Shown piece after piece: positions 9,881 through 21,449 of a DNA stretch of 64,000 nucleotides; positions within the stretch are counted from its first letter, which is position 1; every line of letters starts with the position of its first letter. Source of the stretch: Lasiosphaeris hirsuta (Eukaryota; Ascomycota; Sordariomycetes; Sordariales; Lasiosphaeriaceae); contig JAUKUA010000003.1 of assembly GCA_030549175.1 (NCBI GenBank), forward strand, positions 3,472,001 through 3,536,000, read 5' to 3'. Both the position numbers and the translations under genes were made by a program. The notes under the pieces were generated by a model. The model was not told where the DNA came from, did no database searches, and saw only the letters and a program-made list of their open reading frames with translations.

Positions 9881-12800
9881 CTAAATAATATAGAAATCCT
9901 GTTCAACGTAGTCGTTTACATCATTGTTCCTCTCCCCGTCTTTGAAGCTCACGTATTCCGTATAGCCGACTCGCTCATAGACAATATGGGAGTTCTCCCA
10001 GTTCAACCCCTCGACCGCCTTGAGGACCAAGCAGACAGAACTGAGAGATGTCTTGACCGCATCTTGCTGGGCGTCGTTGACCTTGATCCAACGCGAATAG
10101 TTGATCGGAATTCTCTTCAGCAAGAAAACAAATAATTTTGTTCTTGGCAGAAGTTGGTACGGCCCAGCATGCTCAAACTCAAAGTCGGGAGAGAAGATGA
10201 CGCCACGGCCATCTTCCTTGTCTAGTTGTTGTGTGCCAACCAAGTCTGTCAAAATACTGACATTCCCTGTGTTGTCTGTGCCAGGGCGAGTCTCCCACAA
10301 CGTCTCTAATAGCCTGCCGCGTACGTAGATAGAACAGCCGTCTTCAACGCTTCCAAAAGGGTCGTTAGTGGCGTACTTGACATATGCGTCCAACAAGTTG
10401 AAGAGAGGCAAGACGTCATCGGAATGTGTGAGATAGCGCACTGGATCTAGTATCGATGCCCATGACCACGATGGCGCTAGGTATTGTTTTGGTTTCGGCT
10501 TGCGTCGGGCACCAGTCCCAACAATCTCAAACACCTTTTCTTTGGCCGTTCTCTCCAACAACGCCGGGCCGATAAACCACGCGAGATCTTTGACCAGGTT
10601 ATCTCGCCAAAGGCCAGCAAGATACATCGTTGAAGGTATCAACTCTTCCCCTTTCTCGTTGATACGGTAGCGATCGTAATAAATCGTCGAAGCGATCCCC
10701 GAGATGGCAATCAGCCGATCCGTAGGGAATGTGAGCGACAAGCAGCTGTATGTTGTCACAAAATGGTCCCACGAGACTGAAGTCACCGCTATACGACGAG
10801 ACAACAGACCCTCCTGCGATGTAGTTGTCGACCGGGTAGATGCCCAAGTAAACTTCCCAATTGTATCAGTTGTGTCAAAAGCAGACATCAAGTCTCGACC
10901 TGCTCTCCCACACTCGCAAACAGTCGCCTCGGAACACTCGAGCACAACTTCGGATCCGCAGAAGTGAAGAACTCGGGGTGAGAGCCACCTCTCCTGCAGA
11001 ACCCACGCCCTCGTGAGGAGGGGGAAATCCCGGCGGAGTGTCTCGAGCTCGGATGTGTGACCGAAATGAGACCGATGGTTGGTTAGATCGGTTGGGTATG
11101 CCGTGAGATTGAAAGGCCCGCTCCCCGGGTCCAGGCCAGGGGAGCGAATGACGGTTGGCCGGTCTGAGATTATATTGAAGCTCTCTGCTGAGCTGGCCGA
11201 GCTAGTGGCCGCGATACACACCTGGCATTTTGAGTAATACCGTCCCATCCTCTGCGACTCTTGCCTCCAGTCATCCTTGCTGTCTTGGAGGATGCAGAGA
11301 GAGTCGATCCAGAGACGGCGAATACCAAGGCGCCTGCATACTGCAATAGCGTTGGCAAAGACGGGAGGGAGGACTCGCTGAGGTACAACCTTGGCGAATC
11401 GACCCATGGTTTTAGATGTTAGTGTGCACTCGTTCTTGCCGCCCCAGCAGTGACTCAAACAGGCATAGTCTCCATGGGCGCCAGCAGATTTCACCACTTT
11501 AACGGTGTCTTGATCGCCAACTCCGATATCCAGATATCGTGTCGGCAGTTCCGGGGTAACGCCGTCACCGCGACATCCATCGTGCTCGGTTAGGCAAGTC
11601 TCGATCCATTTTCGAATTGCTATCCAACGCCGGCTCGGCTCGAGCCAGCATATACCATCCGTGTTCAACTGCAGTGTCCGGAACTGCGCTGGAAGCGGCC
11701 TATATGGCTGGGGTTTCGCATATGCCGGCCCCTCGAGCTCAATCTGTACCGAAATGCGAACGTCTGAGGGCACTGAAGGTTGCTTGCTACGCTGCATGAT
11801 GCTTTGCAACTTCTTCAAAGTGCTGGCCTTGGGTCGGATGACGAGCTCCACGCGGCGGTTCCTAGGCCGCCCAAAGTAAGTCGGACAATAGTCCTCGCCC
11901 TCCGTCTCTATCCAGACTTCTCGAGGCCCAGCTGTGGGGACAAAGGCTTTGAACGAGTCCTGAATCAGTCTGCACATAGGACATCTCAGGGGCTGCCACC
12001 TCAGATTCTCGGGCACACCAAGTTGCCACGCACAGCCTGTCCATGGCGTGTAGACGGCGCCGGCGCAGAACAAGCCTGCGCAGGTAGGACAATCTGTTCC
12101 TGCGCGGCGCCTAGGGATAATGAGCTTTCTCTCCAGCGGACCTTGGCTGTTGCAAGACAACTTACCTAGTCAACTCGCCACCTTCGTTTGCCACTATTTC
12201 CCTCAAATCGATTGGCCTTTCCACCCAGATATTTCGGCTTTCCCCTTCTGTCATAAAGCTCGCCGTCAGTATTCCATTTTCGAGAGAGGCATGCCGTGCG
12301 TTCTCTGGGAGGTCTGGGGTGGAGTGCGGCAGAACGCTGAACATCTGTCCGTCCCAAGGGCCAACTGTCTCGTGCAGCTTTATGACCGACTCACGGATGC
12401 CTCCATAGGGCGCAAGACAGTCCGCTATGAGATACCATTTCCGCTTCCGTCTGTAATTGAGAAGCCGCACATTATGAGTATTCGCCAACCAGCCTTGAGA
12501 AGATGGATTGTCTCGGAGAATTCCGTAGTCGAGATGCTCGGGCTTGACGTCCCTCAGCGGCACCATAGAACCACCTTCCTGAAACTGCACGATCTCCTTC
12601 AAGTCGATTGATGCACGTCGCTGGGTGCCGCCACTGAGGTCCGCATATAATGTCGAACCAATCAGCTCGACATCCTTGGCCCTGTAAGTGAATCCGGTCC
12701 CGTTCCGATCAAAGTTGCCCTTGTTCCTCCCGAGACACTCGTCAAGATCGAGGTATGTCCCCTTGTAGGTGAGGTCGGTGGTGAGATACTCGGCAGCCAG

Positions 12801-13196
12801 GAGAAAGTCACCAATGAGCCGGAGGTTTCGGCAGCCCTTGAAGCGGAGGAAGTCGCAGCGCCGGAAGCTTACGATTGGCTTGTGCGCTTCCAACTCGGCG
12901 GGTATCTCGACATCAATGGCGATCTCGTCATCCCACCAAGACTCATTGCTCGTGGCTAGCTTGGCGCGCAGCGTATGGCCGACAAGCCGTATGTCTCGGG
13001 CACTTTGCGAAAAGTGAGCGCCTCCGATATGAAAGCGGCCCTCATGGTTGCCAATCTGGTGGTCGAGACAAACACGGTGGCTACGCAAGATGCTCGATCC
13101 GGATGACTCGGCGTAGTATTCGATGCGAAGTTCAGTGTTTTTTCCAACAGGGGCCAGAGAGGCTGAATACGCTGGGGTTGTTGTGAACGACGTCAT
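9881..13196 (-). CDS. CVNH-repeat / HET-domain fusion protein
   Basis: Two exons, 13196-12166 and 12110-9881 (1086 residues), joined by a 55-nt intron with a GTAAGT donor and a CCTAG acceptor. The join is exactly in frame (…ELT-R-RRAGTDC…). Exon 1 encodes repeated cyanovirin-N homology units: LDHQIGNHEGRF plus FSQSARDIRLVG, LDLDECLGRNKGNF plus TYRAKDVELIG, and a third more divergent unit ending in IDLREIV. Exon 2 starts with Cys pairs (CPTC, CPMC) that may bind metal, then the HET domain (YACLSHCWGG at about 559-568, RRLWIDSLCILQD, QMGRYYSKCQVCIAA-like block), and a long C-terminal region typical of HET proteins. The second ORF has no ATG before its Cys motifs, so it cannot easily be a separate gene. 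HET proteins trigger cell death on nonself recognition; CVNH domains bind glycans in known cases. The fused role is inference. Confidence 0.85.
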
Positions 13197-14061
13197 CTTT
13201 TGACTGTGATCTTTTGCTGAAGTGTAGAGCCGTGAAAAGTAAGATTTTCAGCTTTGTGGTGACTTACCTTCTCTGAGATATCTTAGCGTCATATTAGATC
13301 AAGTATAGCCTAAAGCCGGCTGTCTGCCCCAAGGCGCTTTTGCGCAAGTTCACAGCTGCTGCCTCGTGGCGCAGTCGTGCTGACACTTGAACTCGATGAG
13401 GAAGGCCATGCATGGTTGGCCGAATTAGAAATTACTTTTCTCTCGTTGGCCACATGGTGTTTGAAACAGCGAGACACGGGTTGCACAGACATATAGTTAC
13501 CTTGGGGCGTGAGGTAAGAAATACCTTGATACTAGAAGGTCCCCCCCCCCCCCCTCCCCCACCTTGGTTATGATTGCCCTAATAATGGAAAGCTGCAGTG
13601 ACGCCCTATGAGTGGGCAAGAGCATGTGGCGGAGGATGCTAGCTGCAGCGGCAGCCAACTACCCCGGGGACTAGGGAATTGAGCTTCGCCAATCGGTTTG
13701 TCATCCATGGGATGTTCAAAAGCGCGCCCGCTTGCCCTGCGGTCAACCGCAGAGAGATGGGGGTTTCAGAAGGCTTACGCGTTTCGTGTCTCTTGCTTAC
13801 ACAAAATTCGGCGGGAATTGCATGAACTAGGAAGCGGTGCATCAAACCGGGCTTTTTGCACAGGGGCAGATGCTGCACTTCCACCCAGTATTTGCCGCCG
13901 AGGGACTGGCATGGTGATCAGCGCGAGCGAGGGACTGGTGCACGTATATCATCCCGAACTTCCCTTTTTGCCATTCAAGTTAGTTGCATAGCTCCTTTGT
14001 CTTGATGTCTTGCTCAACATTTTTCTGTCCTTTCTCGGGCGCCGAGAGACTTTACTAACAG
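13197..14061. promoter_or_regulatory. Divergent intergenic region, CVNH-HET / membrane protein
   Basis: 865 bp between divergent start codons. It contains a C14 run followed by T and C5 at 13541-13560. No TATA box is convincing. Otherwise nothing is recognised. Confidence 0.5.
13541..13560. repeat. C14 tract
   Basis: 14 C, then T, then 5 C, in the divergent promoter region between the CVNH-HET and membrane-protein genes. Confidence 0.85.
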
Positions 14062-16390
14062 ATGGATGATTCTCAGATCCATGTCGGCCAGTGGACGAAT
14101 TGGTCTCGGGGATCGATCTATGGTGCGACCATAACACTGAATAGAGGCAATGCAAATACTCTGATTGCAGTTCTCGCTTTTTTTGTCGCGTGGGGTGGGT
14201 ATTCCTGCTTCGAATAAGCACCTTATTATTTCGTCTAGACCACAGCTAATTGCTTTGACCATAAGTCGGCGTATGCTTTTGGAGAATCATTTGCCTCGCC
14301 GTCCACTATGCAAATTCTTCCAACGAGCAGAATGATGCCATCTACCACCAGAAGCAAGCCATTCTTCGAAATGCATCCGAGCCCGAAACGGGGTTCCGAA
14401 TGGCGTTGATGGTGCTCTGGACCTGGCGACGGAGGGGGAGAAGGGCCTTGTGGCGCATGTTGGTGCTGATCACCATATCGGTTTGCTGCATCGTCGGCTC
14501 GTCGGCCGCTAGTATATTCTCGTCCCGCATCTTCGAGGTCGGTGACGAGGTGCTGCTGAGGGGAGACAACTGCAGTACCCAAGGAACTTACCTTCAGTTT
14601 GCTGACAAGGAGTCGGACCCCTACGACACCTACATTATTCCACACCAAGTCGTTCGGACGACGCAGATTGAAAACGCGGCAAACTATGCATTGCAGTGCT
14701 ACGGCTCGGCGGGCGGAACCGAGCTGGATTGTGGCACATTTGTTCAGAAGCGCTTGCCCCTGACGGCCCAGATGAACGCCACTTGCCCCTTCAACAGCAC
14801 GCTCTGCAAGACACAGGACAAGAATATGATTCTGGATACCGGTTTCCTCGACAGCAATGACCACTTCGGAATTAACGCGCCGCCAAAGGACCGCTTTCTC
14901 TACAGGAGGGTCATGCATTGCGCCCCTTTGGTCACAGAGGGCCACAGCTGGGCTGCCACAGACCGCAGTGGCAATCCCGTAACCAGGTACAGCTACGAGG
15001 ATCCCATCAACGGTTCCCTCCCCGTCACCTATCAATATTCCAACCAGACTGCCAACACCCGCAATGATTATGAACTAGGGTATGTGCCCATGTTGCTTCC
15101 AATCTTTGTCTCCGAGTCAAAGCTAACACCGGCCACCCCTAGTGTTGTCCCTGCTTTCTTCTTTGGCGGAAACCTTCAGGCATCCAACAGCATGATGATT
15201 CCCAGTAACGACCTGACTCAGGGAAGGACGGATGCCGATATCATGCTACTTTTCCTGTCAGCCAACGCTATTGCCTTTGCTAAAAAGACTGACGACCCGT
15301 GGTACGCCGCCAGCACCGCAGTCAACTTCACCACCGTGTTGCGAGACGAAAACGGCGATTTTGTCAAAAACGAGACCTCCACGCAGTACTTTCAGACAGA
15401 GGTTGCGTCTCCGCTCGGCTGCCGACTGCAGGACCAGTTTTGCAATCCCAACAAGCCCCTCGATGTCGGGTGTTCCCCCCTTGGACCTATCTTCGACCCA
15501 GTCACGCGAAGCATTGCCGAGTTCGACGAGGACTACGAGGGCGGGCTTGCGAGACTTGGCTGGTTTACTTTCATCCTACAAGACATGGTGGCTCTGCATA
15601 ATGTGGTAAGGACGATGGGGGCACACACCCTGCAGTCGCGATATCGCCTCACCAGTGACGGGACGCAAGGCCAGCTTCCCGACAACCAGTGGATGATAGA
15701 CATCAAGTACTGGCTCGAGATAAATTTAGCATCCATGCAGGCGGCCGCCGTCTTGGCGGCCCAGGGACCCAAGAACGCAGTTGAAGAGCCTCTATACTCG
15801 GTGAAGCCGAATTTGACTGTCGAGTTTGACATGTGTCACAATCAGGTATGTCTGTGATTTCATGCGCTGAGTTAAGAATGCGCATAGTGACGAGGTTGTT
15901 GCAGAAAATTTTGAGCAAAGACCACTCATCATTCAGCGTCCTTGGTCTCGGCGTTACCATTGCCGTCGGCCTACTCATCGTTATTTCGTCGTACTCGCTC
16001 GATCCGATCATGAGCCACCTCCAGAGAAAGTACAGGATGGCGGAATACCGGCGCCTGGAGTGGAGCACCAACGGTATTCTGCAGCAGCAGCGTCTTGCCT
16101 TTGAGGGAGTTGGCCAAGGGATGTGGTCGAGAACAGACAGCCATGTTCCGATGACGAGGAAGAGGGAGCACCTGGCTGAGCTGGACATTTCGAATCGAAG
16201 CCACCCGAGGCTCGGCAGCATAACGGTCGCAGAAAAGAAGGAACCCACATTATCATTGTTGACGCTAGACAAGTCCGTCTGTGAGGAGATGGATTGGGAT
16301 GTTGCTACCATTGGGCATCACGAGCGGGTCAGACCCGAATTACATCCAACGGAGCCATTGGGTACTTCTCGCTTGGACGGCTGGGTATAG
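14062..16390 (+). CDS. Fungal multi-pass membrane protein of unknown function
   Basis: Four exons are inferred: 14062-14194, 14266-15079, 15143-15845 and 15905-16390 (711 residues). The first exon gives the family-typical start with HVGQWTNWSRGSIYG, then a membrane helix that continues across the intron into FWRIICLAVHY. A conserved YHQKQAILRN follows, then a second helix (about residues 105-130). A long Cys-containing, N-glycosylation-rich middle part is probably extracytoplasmic. Near the C-terminus another helix (VLGLGVTIAVGLLIVISSY) leads to a cytoplasmic tail. This is a large lineage-expanded ascomycete family with no assigned function. Intron 2 (63 nt) is a multiple of three without stops, so its retention would stay in frame. 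The splice calls rest on GTGGGT, GTATGT and GTATGT donors with good branch sites. Confidence 0.75.
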
Positions 16391-17799
16391 CGAAGACCTT
16401 GTACAGTAGAGTGTAGGTTCAGCGTCCGCATTTTAATATCGGAAAATTGCTGACGGAAGTCATAGTTGAGCTATGGACAGTGCGTAGCGAGTGCGTCAAA
16501 GGTACCGCTATCATCAAATGCTTACCTCAAAAGCAGCCGGTTTTGGCCCCGCCGTCGGTATGTCACAGTTGTAGGTTTGCACCCTGAAATAAATAAATTG
16601 TGGCTAGAAGTCATGTATGCCAGCACATGTGTACTATTATATGATGTATTCGTACATAATGTAACTAGCACACGATGTACCAGCACCTAACGCCTCGGCG
16701 AAAGCCTTAGCCTGGTTCTCTGTAGTTGACAGGGCGCGGTTGATAAGGAAGTTGCCTGTCCGCGGTGGCAGAAGCACTGGCCAGGACCTTATGAACTGAC
16801 TGAATGTAGCCGCCCTGAGGCTTGACTGCACTTCCGGCATGGGGTGGAGTCTGCCTCGCCTCCGTCTCACTGCACCTTGATGCAGCCTGTGATCCGGTTG
16901 CCGTGGCCTCACACGGCCGCCTCAAATCAATCGACGAGTGTCCTATGCTCCAGAAACATAAAAGACGAGGCACCCGCTTCGCCACGGTATGGAAAGCATT
17001 GTTTTAAAAGCATATTTCGTACCTGTTAACCTTCATTTCCAAATGCACTTCCGTTGGTCCGTACATAGTAATTACAGTTCCGGCCGCGAGGCCTTCCCAC
17101 GACACTGGCAACAATTCTATTCCTACAACTTTACTGTATAAGCCCCTCGGTCGACTTTAGCCCCGAACTAGATACCTAACGCTCTCTACCCACTGGACGA
17201 GAATCTTGTCCGAATGGCTATTGACGGGAATAGCTTCGACGGCTTATGCTATGGAAGCTTACTTAGAAGGGGCGAATTATTTTATAAACCTAGCCGAGGA
17301 TTTCTAGACTTCGATACATTTAGATACTGGTTAAGTATAACGTTCTACTGATCTGAACACAGTTTGGAGTATATTCTTATCGGGGCTACTTCAGGGCTAG
17401 AGGTCCAATTGATGACGGACGGATAACTAAGTAGGTAGGATAAGAGCTATTCTTAAATATCATATACCACGATTATTCCACTCCAAAATGTATACTCGCC
17501 TAATCTGCTATTATTACCACTCGACGTGGGACCTCTCGCATCCGATTGGCCAGTCAACTATGCCCATTCCACAGCCACCGGGACTAGCAAACGTAGAGTC
17601 TCAGCCTATATAACAAGAACGGTAGCGGCGACAGTACCCATGTCCAAAGTGCAATTAATCGTTCTATTCCCACCACGACATAACACGGCATGCTAAGGAT
17701 GTACATAGTAGGATCCGCTCATTCTTCTACCCGGAGGTGGATTATCGTGGGTATACGGAGGGTTTTGGTCGGTTCGACAACCTTCGATATCATCGACGG
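16391..17799. other. AT-rich intergenic region
   Basis: About 1.4 kb, AT-rich and TA-dinucleotide-rich from about 17030 to 17700, with scattered stops in all frames. It looks like decayed sequence (possibly RIP-affected), but no parent element can be named. Confidence 0.5.
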
Positions 17800-18165
17800 A
17801 TGGTTTACGGGGAGCTGTCGCTTAGAATACCGGTAAGTAAGAAGGGCGATGCGAGGGGGAGTAGTGTAAGCGGAGAGAGTAGAATAGATGAGGACGATTC
17901 CTACACTGGAGACAACAAGATAATAAGGGAGCTATATGACCTACGGACAAGGCTCGACGGCCAGGTGAAGCGGTACAGGGAGCTCGAGGATAGGCTGGAG
18001 GACAGGCTGGAGGAGGCTGAGGCACAGCATAAGAAAGGGGTCGAGAAGGTAGAAAGTCGTCTGGTTCTTATGGAACAGCGGTGGAAGGAGCAAGAGACCG
18101 AGGCAAAGAAGTTCAGAGAGAAGTATATCCAGCTGCTAGAGACAAAGTGGGTTGGTGGAGGATGA
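17800..18165 (+). CDS. Small coiled-coil hypothetical protein
   Basis: The first ATG in the open frame is at 17800, giving 121 residues. The frame is open further upstream (FYPEVDYRGYTEGFGRF can be read from about 17723), so a 5' exon ending near a CATAG acceptor at about 17708 is possible. The C-terminal two thirds (about residues 45-115) is highly charged with heptad-like spacing and Glu/Lys/Arg richness, typical of a coiled coil. No enzyme domain, signal peptide or membrane helix is seen. It lies at the edge of an AT-rich decayed stretch and could be the last exon of a broken gene. Not recognised; function unknown. Confidence 0.4.
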   Translation: MVYGELSLRIPVSKKGDARGSSVSGESRIDEDDSYTGDNKIIRELYDLRTRLDGQVKRYRELEDRLEDRLEEAEAQHKKGVEKVESRLVLMEQRWKEQETEAKKFREKYIQLLETKWVGGG

Positions 18166-18968
18166 AAAGTTTGTACCCTGCGAGTAACGACCTGTCACTG
18201 GCATAGGTTGAAATACGATTTTCTTGGAAACTTTCTTTCCACTGCACTCCATTTCTTTAAGAAACGTCTCGACAAATTGAAGCCAAAAATCATTACACAG
18301 CACCAGAATTCAAGAGATCTGGGTTCCATTGTTGCCGCTGCCGCTCCCAGGCCCCAACAGCAGCCTCAGTGGCTTCGTCTTCACTACGTTCGCTGGGGCT
18401 GCTGCGGAGGCGCCTCGGCCGCTATGCCGGAGGCGGCTTTCTTTTAGGCATGCCTTCTTTTATTTGGATCTGTTAAGGCTAACTAACATAAGAATTTGAC
18501 ACAGTGTAATGATATGTCGCACAGTGCGTTAGTCAAGCTGTGACCATCTCAAAAATTTCAGTGTCAATCACCGGACGCTGAACATGCTGCCAATTCAACA
18601 ACTGTCTCTTCTTCTCCGGGGTTCTTCTTTATATCACCGAGTCTCAGTCACCAGCGTGGTTTTTCCTTTGTTCTTTTGACTACTAGTAGAATTTTCGCGC
18701 GCCGCGACAATGTTTGGCTGAGCTCCCCGATGTGGCTTGCTGTGCCTTGTCAGTGTGTCGGCGCTAGTGACTAAAGCCAAGTCCTGAGCGATTGCATCAT
18801 CAATGAGGAAAACGTTGAAATCTGTTGCCCCTGACAGGTTGACTGACTTTCCCTGCTACAGGTCCCCATCCCTATCCCACCTGGATCCGCGACGCTGCAG
18901 TCAACTCTCTCTCCACCGCCTTCTATCGTAGTCGTCGAGCTTACCTGGCTCAGTCCGCAGGGATCGAA
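18166..18968. other. Upstream region of chromate transporter gene
   Basis: About 800 bp with no recognisable gene. The part nearest 18969 should include the promoter and 5' UTR of the transporter. Confidence 0.5.
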
Positions 18969-20701
18969 ATGAGAACAACGAATGAGAGTGACTTGCCTCG
19001 TCGCGCCCGCGCCGTCGCGCTGCGTGCGTGGAAGGTTCTGCGCACTAATTGGCATCTCGGGGTAACGGCCTTTGGGGGCCCTCCTGTCCACTTCAAAATT
19101 GCAAGTCGCTTACATTGTCATGGAAGTTGATGTATTCTCGCGATATTGATTCTAATCATTTTTCAGTTCAACGATAAATTCGTCAAGAAGACGCAATGGA
19201 TCGACGAGCAGGTCTATCAGGAGCTTTTCAGCATCGTGCAGTCGCTCTCTGGGCCGGCGAGCACCAAGATGCTGTACTGCATCAATTTGATCCGGGACGG
19301 ATTCCTAGCTGCTCTTTTTAGCTTCCTGATCTGGAGGTAGGCGGCTCCCAAGTTCCGTTGGGCGTCACAGTTGTTAAAGACCAGAGGACAACAGTCTTCC
19401 CGGGGCCATAGGAATGTATGGGCTGTCCATCGGCGTTGCCAGTATCGACCAGACGTTGCCACGCCCCGTGTACGCCCTCCTGTCAGGCCTGAACGCTGCT
19501 ACGGTCGGCGTGATTGCATTGGCTGCCGTTGAACTGTCGGAAAAGGCTATTACCGACAAAACTACGAGGATTGCGGTCTTCGTCAGCGCGACGGCCGGCA
19601 TGCTGTACAACGCGCTCTGGTACTTTCCCGTGCTCATGGTCATCTCGGGACTCGCAACGCTTGTCTTTGATTATCGATGGCTACACAAGCCGGTTGTCGC
19701 AATAGCAAACCAAGTCGCTCGGGTCAAAAGACTGGGGTCGCGTAAGCCTGTCGTAAAGAGGAGATCGAACGAAGAGGATAGGGCAGCCATCGTTAGCGGG
19801 ACGGGAGTAGAGCTCCAGGAGCGTCGGGCCAGCCCAAGCCTGAACCACCAGGCCCAGTCGTACCAGCAGCAGTCTGACCTGCCCATGGCTGACCAGCAGG
19901 GGAAAAGCGCCGGCGCTTCGGCTTCAGCGGCCGAGAACGAGCCTCGAATTATCCCGCGGGAAATGCGGCTCAACTTCTCGTGGAAAACTGGCACGTCTAT
20001 CATCGTGTGCTTCTTTCTCAGCTTCATCGCAGCCATGGTACTGCGCAGTGTCCTCCCACACCCAGCACCGCTCCTCTACCGGTAACACCCCTTCAAACCT
20101 CTTTGCTCCTTCCATGAACACTGAAACCCCTAGGCTATTCTCTAATATGTATCTCGCCGGCACCATCATCTTCGGCGGTGGGCCCGTCGTCATTCCCCTC
20201 CTCCGCGAATACGTGGTCGCCGAGGGCTGGGTCAGCCCGCGTGACTTTCTCATCGGTCTGGCTCTGATCCAAGCGTTTCCGGGGCCCAACTTCAACTTTG
20301 CCGTCTTCCTGGGTAGTCTCACAGCTATCAACAACGGGTACAGCTCTATCGGCGGGGCCCTGATTGCGTGGATCGCCATCTTCAGCCCTGGCTTGATTCT
20401 CGTGCATGGCACCATGGGCATCTGGAGTGCAGCGCGCAGCAGGAGGTGGGTGAAGGCTCTACTGCGCGGCATCAACGCAGGCGCTGTTGGGCTAATCTAC
20501 ACGGCCGTGTATCGGATTTGGCAGGTTGGATACATCGACGAGGGTTTTCAGGCTGGGAGGAGTCTGGGGGATGACCCGTGGTGGGTGGTAGTTGTGGCGA
20601 CGAGTTTTGTTGGCGGGCGGTGGTTTGGCTTTCCGGCGCCCTTGTCGATTATTATCGGCGCCTTTATGGGGATGCTCCGGTATGCTGTTGTCAATGCTTG
20701 A
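18969..20701 (+). CDS. Two-domain chromate ion transporter (CHR family)
   Basis: Four exons: 18969-19100, 19167-19336, 19395-20081 and 20134-20701 (518 residues). The first intron has a GC donor (ATT|GCAAGT … TTTTCAG), the other two GTAGGC and GTAACA. The protein shows the duplicated chromate-transporter layout. The N-half has TAFGGPPVHF, KTQWIDEQVYQELFSIVQ and GPAST. A hydrophilic Gln/Ser-rich loop (about residues 220-315) follows, and the C-half repeats the pattern with TIIFGGGPVVIPLLREYV and LIQAFPGPNFNFAVFLG. Several hydrophobic helices per half are evident. The family (long-chain CHR) is tied to chromate/sulfate movement; some fungal members may serve other anions. The frame across the GC-AG intron restores the conserved block HFKIFNDKFV. 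Confidence 0.9.
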
Positions 20702-21449
20702 TGGGATTTCTCGCGCGAGGAACGTAAGAAGCTCGGTTATTGGGTAGGTGGGTACCTCAGCCAAAGCCCGACTTGAAGCGCACAAAGACCAACTGTCTGT
20801 CGCTATTGAGCCCGCGTGTTGGTGCCTACATGCGGCGCTGATGAGCGCCTGTCAAACTGATGATAAACAATTTTTTATTCTTTTTTTGAACTGATTATCT
20901 TGCCTTTGGTACCTAAGGGAGTGTGGTTTGGTGGCCACGGATGAGACCTTTATAGAAGGCTTGGCGAGACAGGGCCGGTGGACGGTTGAAACTTGAATGA
21001 AAGCGGGTTCCGTTTTGGTACGGAGTAGTAGGTCCGCTAAAAACACGGACCAACGGCCTGCTGGGCTAGGCCCAGCCAATTTTGTCTGGGGCTGGCTGGG
21101 TTGCAGGCTATCGGAGCACGGGTCAGTCACTGACTGGAAGGTGAATTGGCCAGTGAGAGAGAGGAGGAAATTGTGATCTAGGATAATGGAATCGTGGCTA
21201 CAGCTGGCACGAGACTGGCAGCTGCGTGTTTGTCAGATGTCATATGTCGAGCTAACCCAAATGAAGCTAGTGCGGGGCTGACCTTTGATGCCTGAGGTGA
21301 CACCGACCACATTGAATTCCAAACCGCAGGCGCGTCAGCGACGTGAATTCTGAAGCCAAAACTTCATCTTTGTCCCAATTGTCCACCTGCCCAACAGACC
21401 ATCACCCAGGCTGGTATCTCATACCTCTGGGATTCGAATCCGAATTGAA
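20702..21449. other. Intergenic region before GH47 gene
   Basis: About 750 bp between tandem plus-strand genes. AT-rich around 20860-20900. It includes the 3' UTR of the transporter and the promoter of the mannosidase; no element is recognised. Confidence 0.5.

Noticed and set aside
14235..15035. A 266-residue open frame on the minus strand
   Set aside because: It is the shadow of the membrane protein gene on the plus strand, whose exons show family motifs and clean splice sites.
17560..17610. MPIPQPPGLANVES, resembling the start of fungal fused P450 enzymes (pIPxPPGxPxxGN)
   Set aside because: Only about ten residues match, the continuation stops soon, and no other P450 motif is found nearby.
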